From contig JAVEDE010000089.1 of the NCBI GenBank assembly GCA_030841105.1, positions 1-34,856 of the forward strand: DNA of 34,856 nt, in the 5' to 3' direction. The notes below the pieces were generated by a model. That model searched no databases. It had not been told where the DNA came from and was given only the letters and a program-made list of their open reading frames with translations. The translations under genes were made by a program, and so were the position numbers. Position 1 is the first letter of the stretch. The number at the start of each line of letters is the position of its first letter. This DNA is from Pyrinomonadaceae bacterium. GTDB lineage: Bacteria > Acidobacteriota > Blastocatellia > Pyrinomonadales > Pyrinomonadaceae. Shown in pieces: positions 1 through 8,279 of the stretch.

Positions 1-925
1 CCATCCCGGTCAGGACGGCGACCACCGCGATGTAGAGGATGGTGCAGATGATGAGCGACGCCACGATGCCGATGGGCACGTCGCGGCTCGGGTTCTTCGC
101 TTCCTCTGCGTGCGTGGAGACGGAGTCGAAGCCGATGTACGCGAAGAAGATGATGGCAGCCCCGGCCATCATTCCGACGGGATGCCCGCCGACCGTCTCA
201 CCCCAGACGTGCTGGCCGAAAACGACGACGCCGCCCCAGCCGTAAGGCGCGAACGGAACCCAGTTGTCAGGGTTGATGAAGAACGCGCCGACGAGGATGA
301 CGAAGAGCACGGCGGCGAGTTTGACGCCGACCATCACCGCGTTGAAGCTCGCGCTCTCTTGAATGCCCTTCACCAAAACCGCCGTGACAATCATCGTGAT
401 GATCACCGCAGGCAAGTTAACGATGCCGTTCGTCCTGACGAACTCGCCGGTCGCCGTGTCGAAGATGATCGGCGCTTTGCTGATCGCTTCCGGCAGGTGG
501 ATGCCCACCTTGGGCAAAAGCGATTGGAAGAAGCTCGACCAACCGTTAGCCACGGTCGCCGACCCGACGGCGTACTCCAGCACCAAGTCCCAGCCGATGA
601 TCCAGGCGAACACTTCTCCGAGGGTGGCGTAGGCGTAGGTGTAGGCCGAGCCTGCGACCGGAACCATCGAGGCGAACTCCGCGTAGCAGAGCGCCGCGAA
701 GACGCAGGTGAGGCCGGCGAAGCAGTACGAGATCATCAGCGCGGGGCCGGCCTGATTGTGCGCGGCCTCGCCGGTAGCGACGAAGATGCCCGCGCCGATG
801 ATCGCGCCCACGCCGAGCGCCGTCAGTTGGACGGGGCCGAGCACGCGGCGTAGCCGGTTCTCGCCCTTCGCCTCTTCGAGCAGCATTGAGAGCGGTTTTG
901 TTGCAAAAAGTTTATGTCTTGCCAT
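1..925 (-). CDS. APC-superfamily amino acid permease, CAT/YfnA type (C-terminus outside window)
   Basis: Integral inner-membrane amino acid transporter, truncated by the left window edge, so about 308 N-terminal residues are present. The ATG is at 925-923. A GGAGG ribosome site at 935-939 lies 9 nt upstream and fixes this start. The first membrane segment carries the APC signature GVGAIIGAGIFV, followed by ALCYAEFASMVPVAGSAYTY and WIIGWDLVLEYAVG. Together these resemble the cationic amino acid transporter (CAT) branch, which works as a uniporter or as an amino acid/polyamine antiporter. At least seven hydrophobic segments are visible. It follows another APC permease in the same direction after 167 nt, so the two may be co-transcribed. 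Substrate cannot be told from sequence. Family assignment is secure; the CAT branch is probable. Confidence 0.9.
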   Translation of the reverse strand, partial: MARHKLFATKPLSMLLEEAKGENRLRRVLGPVQLTALGVGAIIGAGIFVATGEAAHNQAGPALMISYCFAGLTCVFAALCYAEFASMVPVAGSAYTYAYATLGEVFAWIIGWDLVLEYAVGSATVANGWSSFFQSLLPKVGIHLPEAISKAPIIFDTATGEFVRTNGIVNLPAVIITMIVTAVLVKGIQESASFNAVMVGVKLAAVLFVILVGAFFINPDNWVPFAPYGWGGVVVFGQHVWGETVGGHPVGMMAGAAIIFFAYIGFDSVSTHAEEAKNPSRDVPIGIVASLIICTILYIAVVAVLTGM

Positions 926-934
926 TAAGTCAGA

Positions 935-939
935 CCTCC
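935..939 (-). promoter_or_regulatory. Shine-Dalgarno GGAGG of the CAT-type permease
   Basis: On the minus strand GGAGG lies 9 nt before the ATG at 925. It decides the start of a gene whose end is outside the window. Confidence 0.75.
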
Positions 940-1092
940 GCGAGTTTTAACGGTAGTTGCAAGTTGATGACTGGATTCGATGTTGCCGTGACCCCTGAGT
1001 ATAAACCAACTCCGCCGCGTTGCGACCCCTTGCCAGCGACGGGCATCTAGCCCAAGGCGTGCGTCCGCCAGTCACAGTTAAAGTGTCCTGAG

Positions 1093-2637
1093 TTAACTTT
1101 CCTGCGCCGCCATTCCGTCGTCATCGTCCTCGTGCGCGTCGGCGACGGGCACGCCCACCTTGCGCCAGAGGAAATAGACGGGGATGCCCGTCAACACGAT
1201 TAACAGACCCGGCCACGTCGTCGCCGTCTGATAGATGAAGAGGACGACCAAGATCACCGACGCGCCGACGATGTAGAGCGCGGGGACGATCGGGTAGCCG
1301 AAGGCTTTGTAAGGCCGCTCGGCGTCGGGGCGTTTCCGGCGCAGCACGAAGATGCCGATGATCGTCAGGATGTAGAAGATGAGCGCGGCGCTGATCACGT
1401 AGTCGAGCAGATTGCCGTAGAGGTTGCCGTAAGTGACCGCGCCCGCCGCGTCCGTCGTCACCGTGCGCGGGAGCACGAGGAGCGCAGCCCAGATGCCTTG
1501 AATGACCAAGCCCCACGCGGGCACGCGGTTCTCGTTCAACTCGCCCGCCGAACGGAAGAACAGCCCGTCGCGCGCCATCGCGTAGTAGGCGCGCGCGCCC
1601 GCGAGTATGAGTCCGTTGTTGCAGCCGAAGGTCGAGACCATGATCGCCACGGCCATCACGGTCGCGCCGAAGCCGGGGAAGATGACGTTGGCCGTCTCCG
1701 ATGCCACGCGGTCGCTCGGCGCGTTCTGGATCGCCTCGAAGGGCAGGGCGACCAGATACGCCACGTTGGCGAGCAGGTAGAGCGAGATGACGAGGATCGT
1801 GCCGAGCGCGAGCGAGAGCGGGATGTTGCGGCGCGGGTTCTTCACCTCCCCGGCCGTGAACGTGATGTTGTTCCACGCGTCGGCCGAGAAGAGCGAGTTG
1901 GTCTGTGCGACGCAGATGCCGACGAAGAGGCCGAAGGCCGCCGCGGCCGTCAAGCCCTGTCCCACCTCTTGCAGCGTGCCGCGCACGCCCCAGAAGTTCG
2001 AGAAGTTCGCGCTGCCCGCGCCGGAGTTCAACCCGACGATGATGCCGAGCACGATGAGCGCGATGAGCGCGCCAGTCTTCGCCACGGTGAAGACGTTCTG
2101 CACCATCTTGCCGAGTTTCAACCCGCGCGTGTTCATAAAAGTGAGCAGCGCGATCATCAAGAGGCCGACGAGTTGCGCCGTCGAGAGCGAGAGCGCGTAG
2201 CCGCCGAGCCGGACGGGCGCGATGAGATAATTTTTCTCCGACACCCACGGCACGAGCACGCCCGTGTAGCGCGCGAAGCCGACGGCGACGGCCGCAATCG
2301 TCCCCGTCTGGATGACGAGAAAAAGCGTCCACCCGTAGAGGAAGCCCCACATCGGCGAGAACGCTTCGCGCAGGTAGACGTATTGCCCGCCCGCCTTCGG
2401 CATCATCGCCGCGAGTTCGCCGTAGGAGAGCGCGGCCATCAGCGTGAGCAGCCCTGTGATGATCCAGACGACAAGCAGCCAGCCGGGCGAGCCGACCTGC
2501 CGCGCGATGATCGAAGAGACGATAAAAATGCCTGAGCCGATCATCGAACCGGCGACGATCATCGTGGAATCGAGTAGACCCAGACCGCGCACGAATCCCG
2601 CCCGCGTCTGTTCAGTTGACGTAACGCCTTCGGCCAT
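1093..2637 (-). CDS. APC-superfamily amino acid permease, full length
   Basis: A 514-residue permease with about 12 to 14 predicted membrane helices, typical of the amino acid/polyamine/organocation superfamily. It probably imports or exchanges amino acids across the inner membrane. The consensus segment STMIVAGSMIGSGIFIVSS forms TM1, followed by ALSYGELAAMMPKAGGQYVYL in TM2-3 (conserved small-residue and G-G-Q-Y positions). The reading frame stays open to 2841, but I start at ATG 2637. It has AAGGAGA 4 nt upstream (2642-2648), and the upstream extension is arginine-rich and unlike the family. The C-terminus ends in an acidic tail (HEDDDDG). The stop codon sits in an AGTTAAC context. It resembles SteT/LAT-like exchangers, but the substrate is unknown. 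Confidence 0.92.
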   Translation of the reverse strand: MAEGVTSTEQTRAGFVRGLGLLDSTMIVAGSMIGSGIFIVSSIIARQVGSPGWLLVVWIITGLLTLMAALSYGELAAMMPKAGGQYVYLREAFSPMWGFLYGWTLFLVIQTGTIAAVAVGFARYTGVLVPWVSEKNYLIAPVRLGGYALSLSTAQLVGLLMIALLTFMNTRGLKLGKMVQNVFTVAKTGALIALIVLGIIVGLNSGAGSANFSNFWGVRGTLQEVGQGLTAAAAFGLFVGICVAQTNSLFSADAWNNITFTAGEVKNPRRNIPLSLALGTILVISLYLLANVAYLVALPFEAIQNAPSDRVASETANVIFPGFGATVMAVAIMVSTFGCNNGLILAGARAYYAMARDGLFFRSAGELNENRVPAWGLVIQGIWAALLVLPRTVTTDAAGAVTYGNLYGNLLDYVISAALIFYILTIIGIFVLRRKRPDAERPYKAFGYPIVPALYIVGASVILVVLFIYQTATTWPGLLIVLTGIPVYFLWRKVGVPVADAHEDDDDGMAAQES

Positions 2638-2924
2638 AGTTCTCCTTACAGGAAAAATCGCGCACAGGTTCGGGCTTGCAACGCCGGCGACGACCGCAGG
2701 CGGCTTCCGAACGGCGACACGCCGCGATAGTTTTTTACTTCGACGCGCCGGAAGAACACTTCGGCGCGGTGATCGTCCGGGATTGCACGACACGGCAAAA
2801 AAAGATGCCAGAGAATCGCACGAATCTCCGTCAATGCGCAAACCTTTTTTTGATAACCGTGGCGCGGGTGGAAGCAGGACTGTCGGGGCGCATTATACCG
2901 ATTCCGTGTGTCGTGTCGAGATAT

Positions 2925-3010
2925 AAAGCTGTAAATCGTGAATCGTCAATCGTGAATAGAAGAAGACAGTTTTTTCTATTCACGATTGACGATTCACGAT
3001 TTACAGCTTT
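2925..3010. repeat. Perfect 37-bp inverted repeat, 12-nt loop
   Basis: The left arm 2925-2961 and right arm 2974-3010 are exact reverse complements over 37 bp, with a 12-nt loop. The arms are built of short related words: GATTCAC, GATTGAC, GATTCAC. The right arm reads CTATTCACGATTGACGATTC and so on. The hairpin ends in a T-run (3004-3012 region) and could act as a terminator or an RNA-stability element. A further copy of the same words follows at 3017-3052. Confidence 0.93.
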
Positions 3011-3016
3011 TTGAAT

Positions 3017-3052
3017 CTATTCACGATTGACGATTCACGATTCACGGCTTTT
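3017..3052. repeat. Third, direct copy of the inverted-repeat arm
   Basis: The 26 bases 3017-3042 repeat 2976-3001 exactly, 41 bp downstream. The sequence then diverges slightly (CACGGCTTTT instead of TACAGCTTTT). The left arm can pair with either right copy, so two alternative hairpins are possible. Confidence 0.9.
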
Positions 3053-3240
3053 ATTCAACGGCACGCGTCTTGCCATCTCCAACGTGGCAGCAATTTCCAA
3101 GTCGCGAAATAGTACACAGGCCGGTGCGGGGCAATTGAGAACGCCCGCCGACGAATGCGCGCAAGACTCTGTCGAGTCGTAATCAAACGGGCTGCCGATT
3201 GACTCTCCTAATCAAGCGGGTCGGTTAATTGCATAAATCT

Positions 3241-3259
3241 CGGACTCTCGAACAGTCCG
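3241..3259 (+). promoter_or_regulatory. Small hairpin in the leader of the CsbD-like stress gene
   Basis: CGGACT (3241-3246) pairs with AGTCCG (3254-3259) around a 7-nt loop. It lies 25 nt upstream of the start codon and just before the AAGGGA ribosome site (3271-3276). It may affect translation or mRNA stability. A 6-bp stem can arise by chance. Confidence 0.3.
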
Positions 3260-3284
3260 TTCAACAGCGAAAGGGATCAATACA

Positions 3285-3959
3285 ATGGACGACAACAAAA
3301 AAGACAGCATCGGCGAAGAGGTTTCGGCTTTCGGACAGCGCGCTAAGGGCGACATCAAAGAAGCGACGGGCACGGTGACGGGCGACAGTTCACTGCGCGC
3401 GGAAGGCGCGACCGAGAGCGCGACGGGCGCGGCGCGTCAGAAGTCGAATCGCATGGTCACGGGTCTCTTCCGCGACCGCGACAGCGCGGAGCGCGCCTAC
3501 GGTTCGCTCTCGACGCGCGGCTACAGCAAAGACGACGTGAACCTCTTGATGTCGGACGAGACGCGCAAGACGCACTTCTCATCCGACGATACGGCCGACA
3601 CGGAACTCGGCTCGAAAGCCCTCGAAGGCGCGGGCGCGGGCGCGGCCATCGGCGGCACGACCGGCGCGGTGCTCGCGGCGATTGCGGCCATCGGCACGTC
3701 GGTCATCCTGCCGGGCTTAGGCTTGGTCGTGGCCGGCCCGCTTGCGGCGGCTCTGGCGGGCGCGGGCGCGGGCGGCGCGACGGGCGGCCTGATCGGCGCG
3801 CTCATCGGTTCGGGCATCCCCGAAGATCGCGCGGCGGCCTATGAGAGCGGCGTCAAGGAAGGCGGCATCGTGATGGGCGTCAACGCGCGTTCGGACGAAG
3901 ACGCCGAATACTTCGAGAACGAGTTCAAGACGCACCGCGGCGAAAACGTCTACCGCTAA
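3285..3959 (+). CDS. CsbD-like / general-stress-protein fusion with glycine-zipper segment
   Basis: A 224-residue protein with two parts. Residues about 14-50 (FGQRAKGDIKEATGTVTGD and the repeated A-T-G pattern) resemble the CsbD stress-protein family. Residues 56-110 (MVTGLFRDRDSAERAYGSL, GYSKDDVNLLMSDETR) resemble the alpha/beta domain of general stress protein 17M-like proteins. Residues about 112-175 are very rich in Gly and Ala with small-residue spacing (GAGAGAAIGG, ALAGAGAGGATGGLIGALIG), a glycine zipper that may insert into membranes or self-associate. The C-terminus (EGGIVMGVNARSDEDAEYFENEF) resumes the stress fold. Start ATG 3285 has AAGGGA 8 nt upstream. A strong terminator follows 27 nt after the stop, so it is probably a single-gene unit induced by stress (inferred). 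Confidence 0.8.
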   Translation: MDDNKKDSIGEEVSAFGQRAKGDIKEATGTVTGDSSLRAEGATESATGAARQKSNRMVTGLFRDRDSAERAYGSLSTRGYSKDDVNLLMSDETRKTHFSSDDTADTELGSKALEGAGAGAAIGGTTGAVLAAIAAIGTSVILPGLGLVVAGPLAAALAGAGAGGATGGLIGALIGSGIPEDRAAAYESGVKEGGIVMGVNARSDEDAEYFENEFKTHRGENVYR

Positions 3960-3986
3960 ACGCGGTCGGCCGTCGGTCTTAAATCG

Positions 3987-4022
3987 AAACGGGAGGCTCA
4001 CGCACATGAGCCTCCCGTTTTT
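3987..4022 (+). terminator. Rho-independent terminator after the stress gene
   Basis: A perfect 14-bp stem (3987-4000 with 4007-4020, AAACGGGAGGCTCA) and a CGCACA loop are followed by TTTTT including the stem end. Stem-derived A and T runs on both sides could let it work in both directions. Confidence 0.92.
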
Positions 4023-4072
4023 CGTTTGGCGCGTCACACTCACAAGCGCCTTCGTTTGGCGCGTCGCACTCA
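4021..4072. repeat. Direct repeat of a 22-bp unit, period 30
   Basis: The unit TTCGTTTGGCGCGTCRCACT plus CA occurs at 4021-4042 and 4051-4072 with one mismatch (A/G). The first copy begins inside the T-tract of the terminator. No function is evident. Confidence 0.75.
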
Positions 4073-4272
4073 AGTGCGGCGCGCTACATCCGAAATGTCG
4101 TAACGGAATAAATTCCCGGTCGCTATTGACGCGCCGACGCGTTCAATGTTAGTTAAGCATCGAGTTGACAACTTTACGGTAAGCGTGTCGGTTCGCGTCC
4201 TTCCTTGCGAGTTAATTGACACGACTCACGAGAATCCCCGTTCTTAATTCTTCATTGACAGAGGTGTTCCCC

Positions 4273-7200
4273 ATGTTTCGTAACCCCCACAGACACGACC
4301 GCGCCGACGCGTTTTCCCTTTTCTCAGCGCGACGCGGGCGCGGTATCACCAGCGTCTTTCTCATCTGGTTTTTGTTACTCGGAATCATTACTCCCGCCGG
4401 GCTGACCGTCCCGACCGTTTACGCGCAGGACACTGTAACGGGCGCGTTCGAGGGCACGGTGACGAACAGCCAGACGGGCGCAATCATCCCCGGCGCGGCC
4501 GTCCAGATCATCAACAGTCAGACCAACCAGATTGTGCCGAAGACTTCGGACGCGCGTGGCCGCTTCTACGCCGGACTGCTCGCCCCCGGCGTCTATTTGA
4601 TTCGCGTCTCGGCCACAGGTTATGTGACGCGCGAGGTGCGACAGCGTCTGTTTATCACGCGCACGGGTGAGGTCGTCCCCGTCCCCGTCGCTCTCGACCC
4701 CGCGCCCGCCGTCACGTCCGCCTCGCCGACGCCGACGCCCCCGCCGCAGACCGAAGAGGACACAGACGTGCGCGCGCGCACGAACGCCTCGGACGGCAGA
4801 CAAGGCGGGGCGTTCACCGAAGAGGAAGTCTCTACCCTGCCCTTAGGCTCATCCACCTTTACCCGTACCTTCGACGAACTCACCTTGCTCTTGCCCGGCG
4901 TCGCCCCGCCGCCGCAGACTTTAGGCAGTGTGGCAGGTCCCGGCATCGGCGCGGGCGTCGGCTCTGCCGGTCAGTTCTCCGTCAACGGCTTACGCTCGCG
5001 CGCCAACAACTTCACGGTGGACGGGTCGGACAACAATGACGAGGACATCGGCGTGAGACGACAAGGCTTCGTCGCGCTCGTCCCGCAGCCGATTGAGTCC
5101 ATCCGTGAGTATCAGGCCATCACGCTCTTAGCTCCGGCACAGTTCGGGAGAAACATCGGGGCGCAGGTCAACGCCGTGTCGAAGAGTGGCGGGAGCGCGC
5201 ATCACGGCACGCTCTACGGCTTCTTGAACACCAGCCAACTCAACGCGCGCAACATCTTCGATACGGCCAACGGCAATGAGGCGTTCGCCGTGCGCGCCGG
5301 AAACAATCAGAGCGTCGTCTTGGGAGACGTTGGGTTCAATGGCGGGCAACTGTCGTTTGGTAACTTGCGCCCGCTCACCGTGCGCAACGGCAGCGGCGGC
5401 GAGGATTCGTTCACGCTCGGACAGGCGGGCTTTGTGCTCGGCGGCCCGCTCCGGCGCGAGCGCGTCTTTTATTTCATCTCCACCGAAGCCACGCGCACGA
5501 ACGCCTCGCGCGAGGAGAGCTTCGCCGTTCCCACGGTCGAGCAACGCGGCTTCGGCGGCACGGGCGCGACCGGGCTTCCGCTCGGACTGATTGACCCCAA
5601 CGAGCCTTTCCGCGCGTTTCCCACGAGCGTTGACGGCGACGCCATTTTCAGCCTCTTCCCCTTCCCCAACAACCCGCAGGGCATCTACGGCGCGAACACT
5701 TTCACGCAGACGCTCCCGTCGGGCGGGCGCGGCGTCATCGCCTCGATCAAACTCGACGGCAACTTCAAACTCAAGGGGCGCGAGCAGGCCGTCACCGAAC
5801 GCTATAACTTCACGGAAGACTCTCGCTTCATCCCCGTCACGGGCGGCGCGATCTTCTCGACGCTCAAGCCCCGCGTCCGCACGCAGAACAACTCCTTCTA
5901 CGTCAACAGCGAACTGAGCGGCCAGAACTCGACGCGCCCCATGTTCAACCAACTACGACTCTCCTACGGTCGCACGAGCCTCAACTTCGCGGAGGTTCGC
6001 GACACCACTTATCAAGTGCCGAGCGCGCAACTGCCGAACACGCCCTTCCTCCTCAACGCGCCCTACCTCGTCAACGGCACGCTGCCCGACACGCCCTTCA
6101 CCGCGAACACGGGGGCGGTCATTTACGGCCGTCTGCCCGTCACGGCCGAGGCCGAACTCGGCCCGGTCGGTCAGGTCACCATCGCGGGGTTCAGCCCGCT
6201 CGGCGTGGACGTGTTCAACTTCCCGCAGCAGCGCGTCAACAACACTTACCAAGTCGCCGATACGCTCACCTTGCGCGCAAGCGACCACAGTCTCGCCTTC
6301 GGCACGGACATCCGCCGCACCGAACTCAACAGCGACTTGCCGCGCCTGTCTCGCCCGCTCATCACCTTCAACGGCGCGCCCAACATCGTCGTCACGCCCG
6401 CAGGAGATGTCAGCGCACAGGGCGGTTTCATCAACGCCGTTGACCTTGCCGCCGCCGGGGCTGCGAGCGGCTTCTTCCAGACGCTGGCGACGCGCGAATC
6501 AGACATCGGCCTGCGGCTCTACCAGTACAATTTCTTCGGGCAGGATTCTTGGCGCGTGCGTCGCAACCTATCGCTCTCTTACGGGCTGCGCTACGAATAC
6601 AACACGCCGCCGGGCGAGCGGCAGCGGCGCATCGAAGGTTCTTTCAACGCGCCCGAACTCGACGCCGTGCCCGGCCTGCGCGATTTCATCTCCGACCGCC
6701 GCCGCATCTTCGACCCCGACCGCTCCAACTTCGCCCCGCGCTTCGGCGTGGCCTACGCGCCCAACATCTTCGGCGCGGATCGGCTCACGGTCTTCCGCGG
6801 CGGCTACGGCATCTTTTACGATCAAATTCTCGGCGCGGTCGTCAGCCAGTCCAGAGACGTTTATCCGAGTTTCCTGACGGTCAACTTCTCCGGCGGCCTC
6901 GGCAACTTCATCGCCGGACAGGACAGGCAGTTGGCGCGTCTGCAACTGCTCAATCCGAGCAACCCTGAACTCGGCCTCGTGCGGCCGGGCACGCTCAATC
7001 GTCTCAACCCGCAATTCAACATCCGTCAACTCATCCCGCTCATCAATCGCCTCGTCACGGGCGAAGACGCGCCGACTTCGAGCATCTTCGGGGCGACGCT
7101 CCCGGCGCGCACGCTCAAGTCGCCGCGCGCGCACCACTACACTTTCAGCGTCGAACAACAACTGTCGCGCGACACCGTGCTCTCCATCGCCTACGTCGGC

Positions 7201-8112
7201 ACGCGCGGCGAACATTTGCTGCGCTTCACGACGCCGAACCTCGGCCTCAACAGCATCCTCATCCCGCTCGACTTTAGAGTCTCGCAAGGGGACGACCCCG
7301 CGGACGGCGTGCAGCCGCTCGTCTTCGGCATCTCCGTCGCCCCCGAAGGCGGCCGCCCCAACCCGAACGCCGGGTTCATCTCCCGCTTCGAGACGACCGC
7401 CCGCTCGCGCTACGACTCGCTGCAACTCCAACTGCGCGGACGCCTGCGCCGCACGCTGCAATATCAGGCGGCCTACACTTTCGGCAAGGTGCTCGACGAC
7501 GTGTCGGACGTCTTCGATCTCGCGGGCGCGTTCGCGCTCCCGCAAGACTCGCGCAACCTCGACGGCGAGCGCGCCCCGGCCAACTTCGACGTGCGCCATC
7601 GCTTCTCTTACAACTTCGTCTACGATCTGCCCGAAGCGCACGGCCGCGTCGCACGCCTCATCTTCCGCGACCTGCAACTCGCGGGAACGGGCAGCTATCA
7701 AACCGGCCAGCCCTTCACCGTCAACTCGATCTACGACGTGAACCTCGACGGCAACCTGACCGACCGACTCAACACCACCGACGGGCTTCAGCGCACGGGC
7801 GACCGACGCCAACCGCTGCGCCTGACGACCGACGATCCCAACACGCTTCTTGCGCCCGTCGGCGAGAACGGCGCGATTGGGCGCAACACGTTCCGCGCGG
7901 GCGGCATCCTCGATCTCAACCTCGCGCTCGTCAAACGCTTCCGCGTGCGCGAAGGCCAAGACATTCTCTTCCGCGTGGACGCCTTCAACTTCATCAACCG
8001 TGCCAACTACGGCATCCCCGTCCGCTTCCTCGAAGCCCCTGGCTTCGGGCAGGCGACGAACACCGTCACGCCCATGCGCCGCATCCAGTTCGCGCTCAAG
8101 TACTCGTTCTAA
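4273..8112 (+). CDS. Oar-like TonB-dependent-receptor-type outer membrane protein with CarboxypepD-reg domain
   Basis: A 1279-residue outer-membrane protein. It has an N-terminal signal peptide with a hydrophobic core at 25-44 and likely cleavage after VYA (51). A carboxypeptidase-regulatory-like beta-sandwich follows at about 54-142 (TGAFEGTVTNSQTGAIIPGA, SDARGRFYAGLLAPGVYLI). Next come a Thr/Pro-rich linker (PTPTPPPQTEED), a plug-like domain at about 180-330 (FSVNGLRSRANNFTVDGSDN) and a large beta-barrel. It ends in Phe (FALKYSF), the usual signal for the BAM machinery. Such proteins take up large substrates or act in adhesion in Acidobacteriota and Myxococcota; the substrate is not predictable. 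I chose ATG 4273, with GAGGTG at 4261-4266, over an upstream in-frame TTG at 4216 that lacks a ribosome site. A strong terminator follows, so it is monocistronic. Confidence 0.92.
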   Translation: MFRNPHRHDRADAFSLFSARRGRGITSVFLIWFLLLGIITPAGLTVPTVYAQDTVTGAFEGTVTNSQTGAIIPGAAVQIINSQTNQIVPKTSDARGRFYAGLLAPGVYLIRVSATGYVTREVRQRLFITRTGEVVPVPVALDPAPAVTSASPTPTPPPQTEEDTDVRARTNASDGRQGGAFTEEEVSTLPLGSSTFTRTFDELTLLLPGVAPPPQTLGSVAGPGIGAGVGSAGQFSVNGLRSRANNFTVDGSDNNDEDIGVRRQGFVALVPQPIESIREYQAITLLAPAQFGRNIGAQVNAVSKSGGSAHHGTLYGFLNTSQLNARNIFDTANGNEAFAVRAGNNQSVVLGDVGFNGGQLSFGNLRPLTVRNGSGGEDSFTLGQAGFVLGGPLRRERVFYFISTEATRTNASREESFAVPTVEQRGFGGTGATGLPLGLIDPNEPFRAFPTSVDGDAIFSLFPFPNNPQGIYGANTFTQTLPSGGRGVIASIKLDGNFKLKGREQAVTERYNFTEDSRFIPVTGGAIFSTLKPRVRTQNNSFYVNSELSGQNSTRPMFNQLRLSYGRTSLNFAEVRDTTYQVPSAQLPNTPFLLNAPYLVNGTLPDTPFTANTGAVIYGRLPVTAEAELGPVGQVTIAGFSPLGVDVFNFPQQRVNNTYQVADTLTLRASDHSLAFGTDIRRTELNSDLPRLSRPLITFNGAPNIVVTPAGDVSAQGGFINAVDLAAAGAASGFFQTLATRESDIGLRLYQYNFFGQDSWRVRRNLSLSYGLRYEYNTPPGERQRRIEGSFNAPELDAVPGLRDFISDRRRIFDPDRSNFAPRFGVAYAPNIFGADRLTVFRGGYGIFYDQILGAVVSQSRDVYPSFLTVNFSGGLGNFIAGQDRQLARLQLLNPSNPELGLVRPGTLNRLNPQFNIRQLIPLINRLVTGEDAPTSSIFGATLPARTLKSPRAHHYTFSVEQQLSRDTVLSIAYVGTRGEHLLRFTTPNLGLNSILIPLDFRVSQGDDPADGVQPLVFGISVAPEGGRPNPNAGFISRFETTARSRYDSLQLQLRGRLRRTLQYQAAYTFGKVLDDVSDVFDLAGAFALPQDSRNLDGERAPANFDVRHRFSYNFVYDLPEAHGRVARLIFRDLQLAGTGSYQTGQPFTVNSIYDVNLDGNLTDRLNTTDGLQRTGDRRQPLRLTTDDPNTLLAPVGENGAIGRNTFRAGGILDLNLALVKRFRVREGQDILFRVDAFNFINRANYGIPVRFLEAPGFGQATNTVTPMRRIQFALKYSF

Positions 8113-8132
8113 GGCGCGCGAACGGCTGAAAT

Positions 8133-8171
8133 AAAAACGGGAGACCCGTGAGGTGCGGGTCTCCCGTTTTT
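8133..8171 (+). terminator. Rho-independent terminator after the receptor gene
   Basis: A perfect 16-bp stem AAAAACGGGAGACCCG (8133-8148) pairs with 8156-8171 around the 7-nt loop TGAGGTG and ends in TTTTT. It can serve both strands. The core CGGGAG..CTCCCG resembles the terminator at 3987. Confidence 0.93.
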
Positions 8172-8279
8172 ATGTTCCCGCCGCCCCTCGCCCTGTGGCA
8201 TACTCCACTTCACCGTTTCACACATCAATTTATGCGTCGCCCCCGGCCACTACGACGCCGGGGCATCAAGGAGGGCAAC

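Larger units (their letters stand above)
2638..3284. other. Intergenic region between divergent permease and stress gene
   Basis: About 650 bp without a convincing gene. It separates divergent transcripts and so should contain both promoters. It is clearly more AT-rich than the rest of the window around 2925-3052, where an inverted repeat and an extra repeat copy lie. A small hairpin lies at 3241-3259. I saw no transposase fragment or RNA gene. Open frames here lack a ribosome site and look like chance. Confidence 0.7.
3960..4272. other. Intergenic region upstream of the TonB-receptor-like gene
   Basis: Contains the terminator at 3987-4022 and a short direct repeat at 4021-4072. It should also hold the promoter of the receptor gene. 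A TTGACA at 4165-4170 could be a -35 box, but I see no good -10 box at the right distance. Confidence 0.5.

Noticed and set aside
1036..1056. GGGCATCTAGCCC hairpin between the two permease genes
   Set aside because: A 4-bp stem with no T-run; too weak to call a terminator.
2638..2841. Upstream extension of the APC permease
   Set aside because: Arg-rich and unlike the family; the ATG at 2637 has a good AAGGAGA site.
2925..3052. Repeat cluster as a CRISPR array
   Set aside because: The copies are inverted and of word-array type, have no regular spacers, and no cas genes are near.
4216..4272. TTG start 19 codons upstream of the receptor gene
   Set aside because: It has no ribosome site, and the ATG at 4273 has GAGGTG and gives a normal signal peptide.
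6568..7959. 463-codon minus-strand frame opposite the receptor gene
   Set aside because: Shadow of the TonB-receptor-like barrel; low-complexity composition and no known motif.
8148..8279. GTG start of the aldo/keto reductase at 8148
   Set aside because: It lies inside the terminator of the preceding gene; ATG 8280 has AAGGAGG and matches the family N-terminus.
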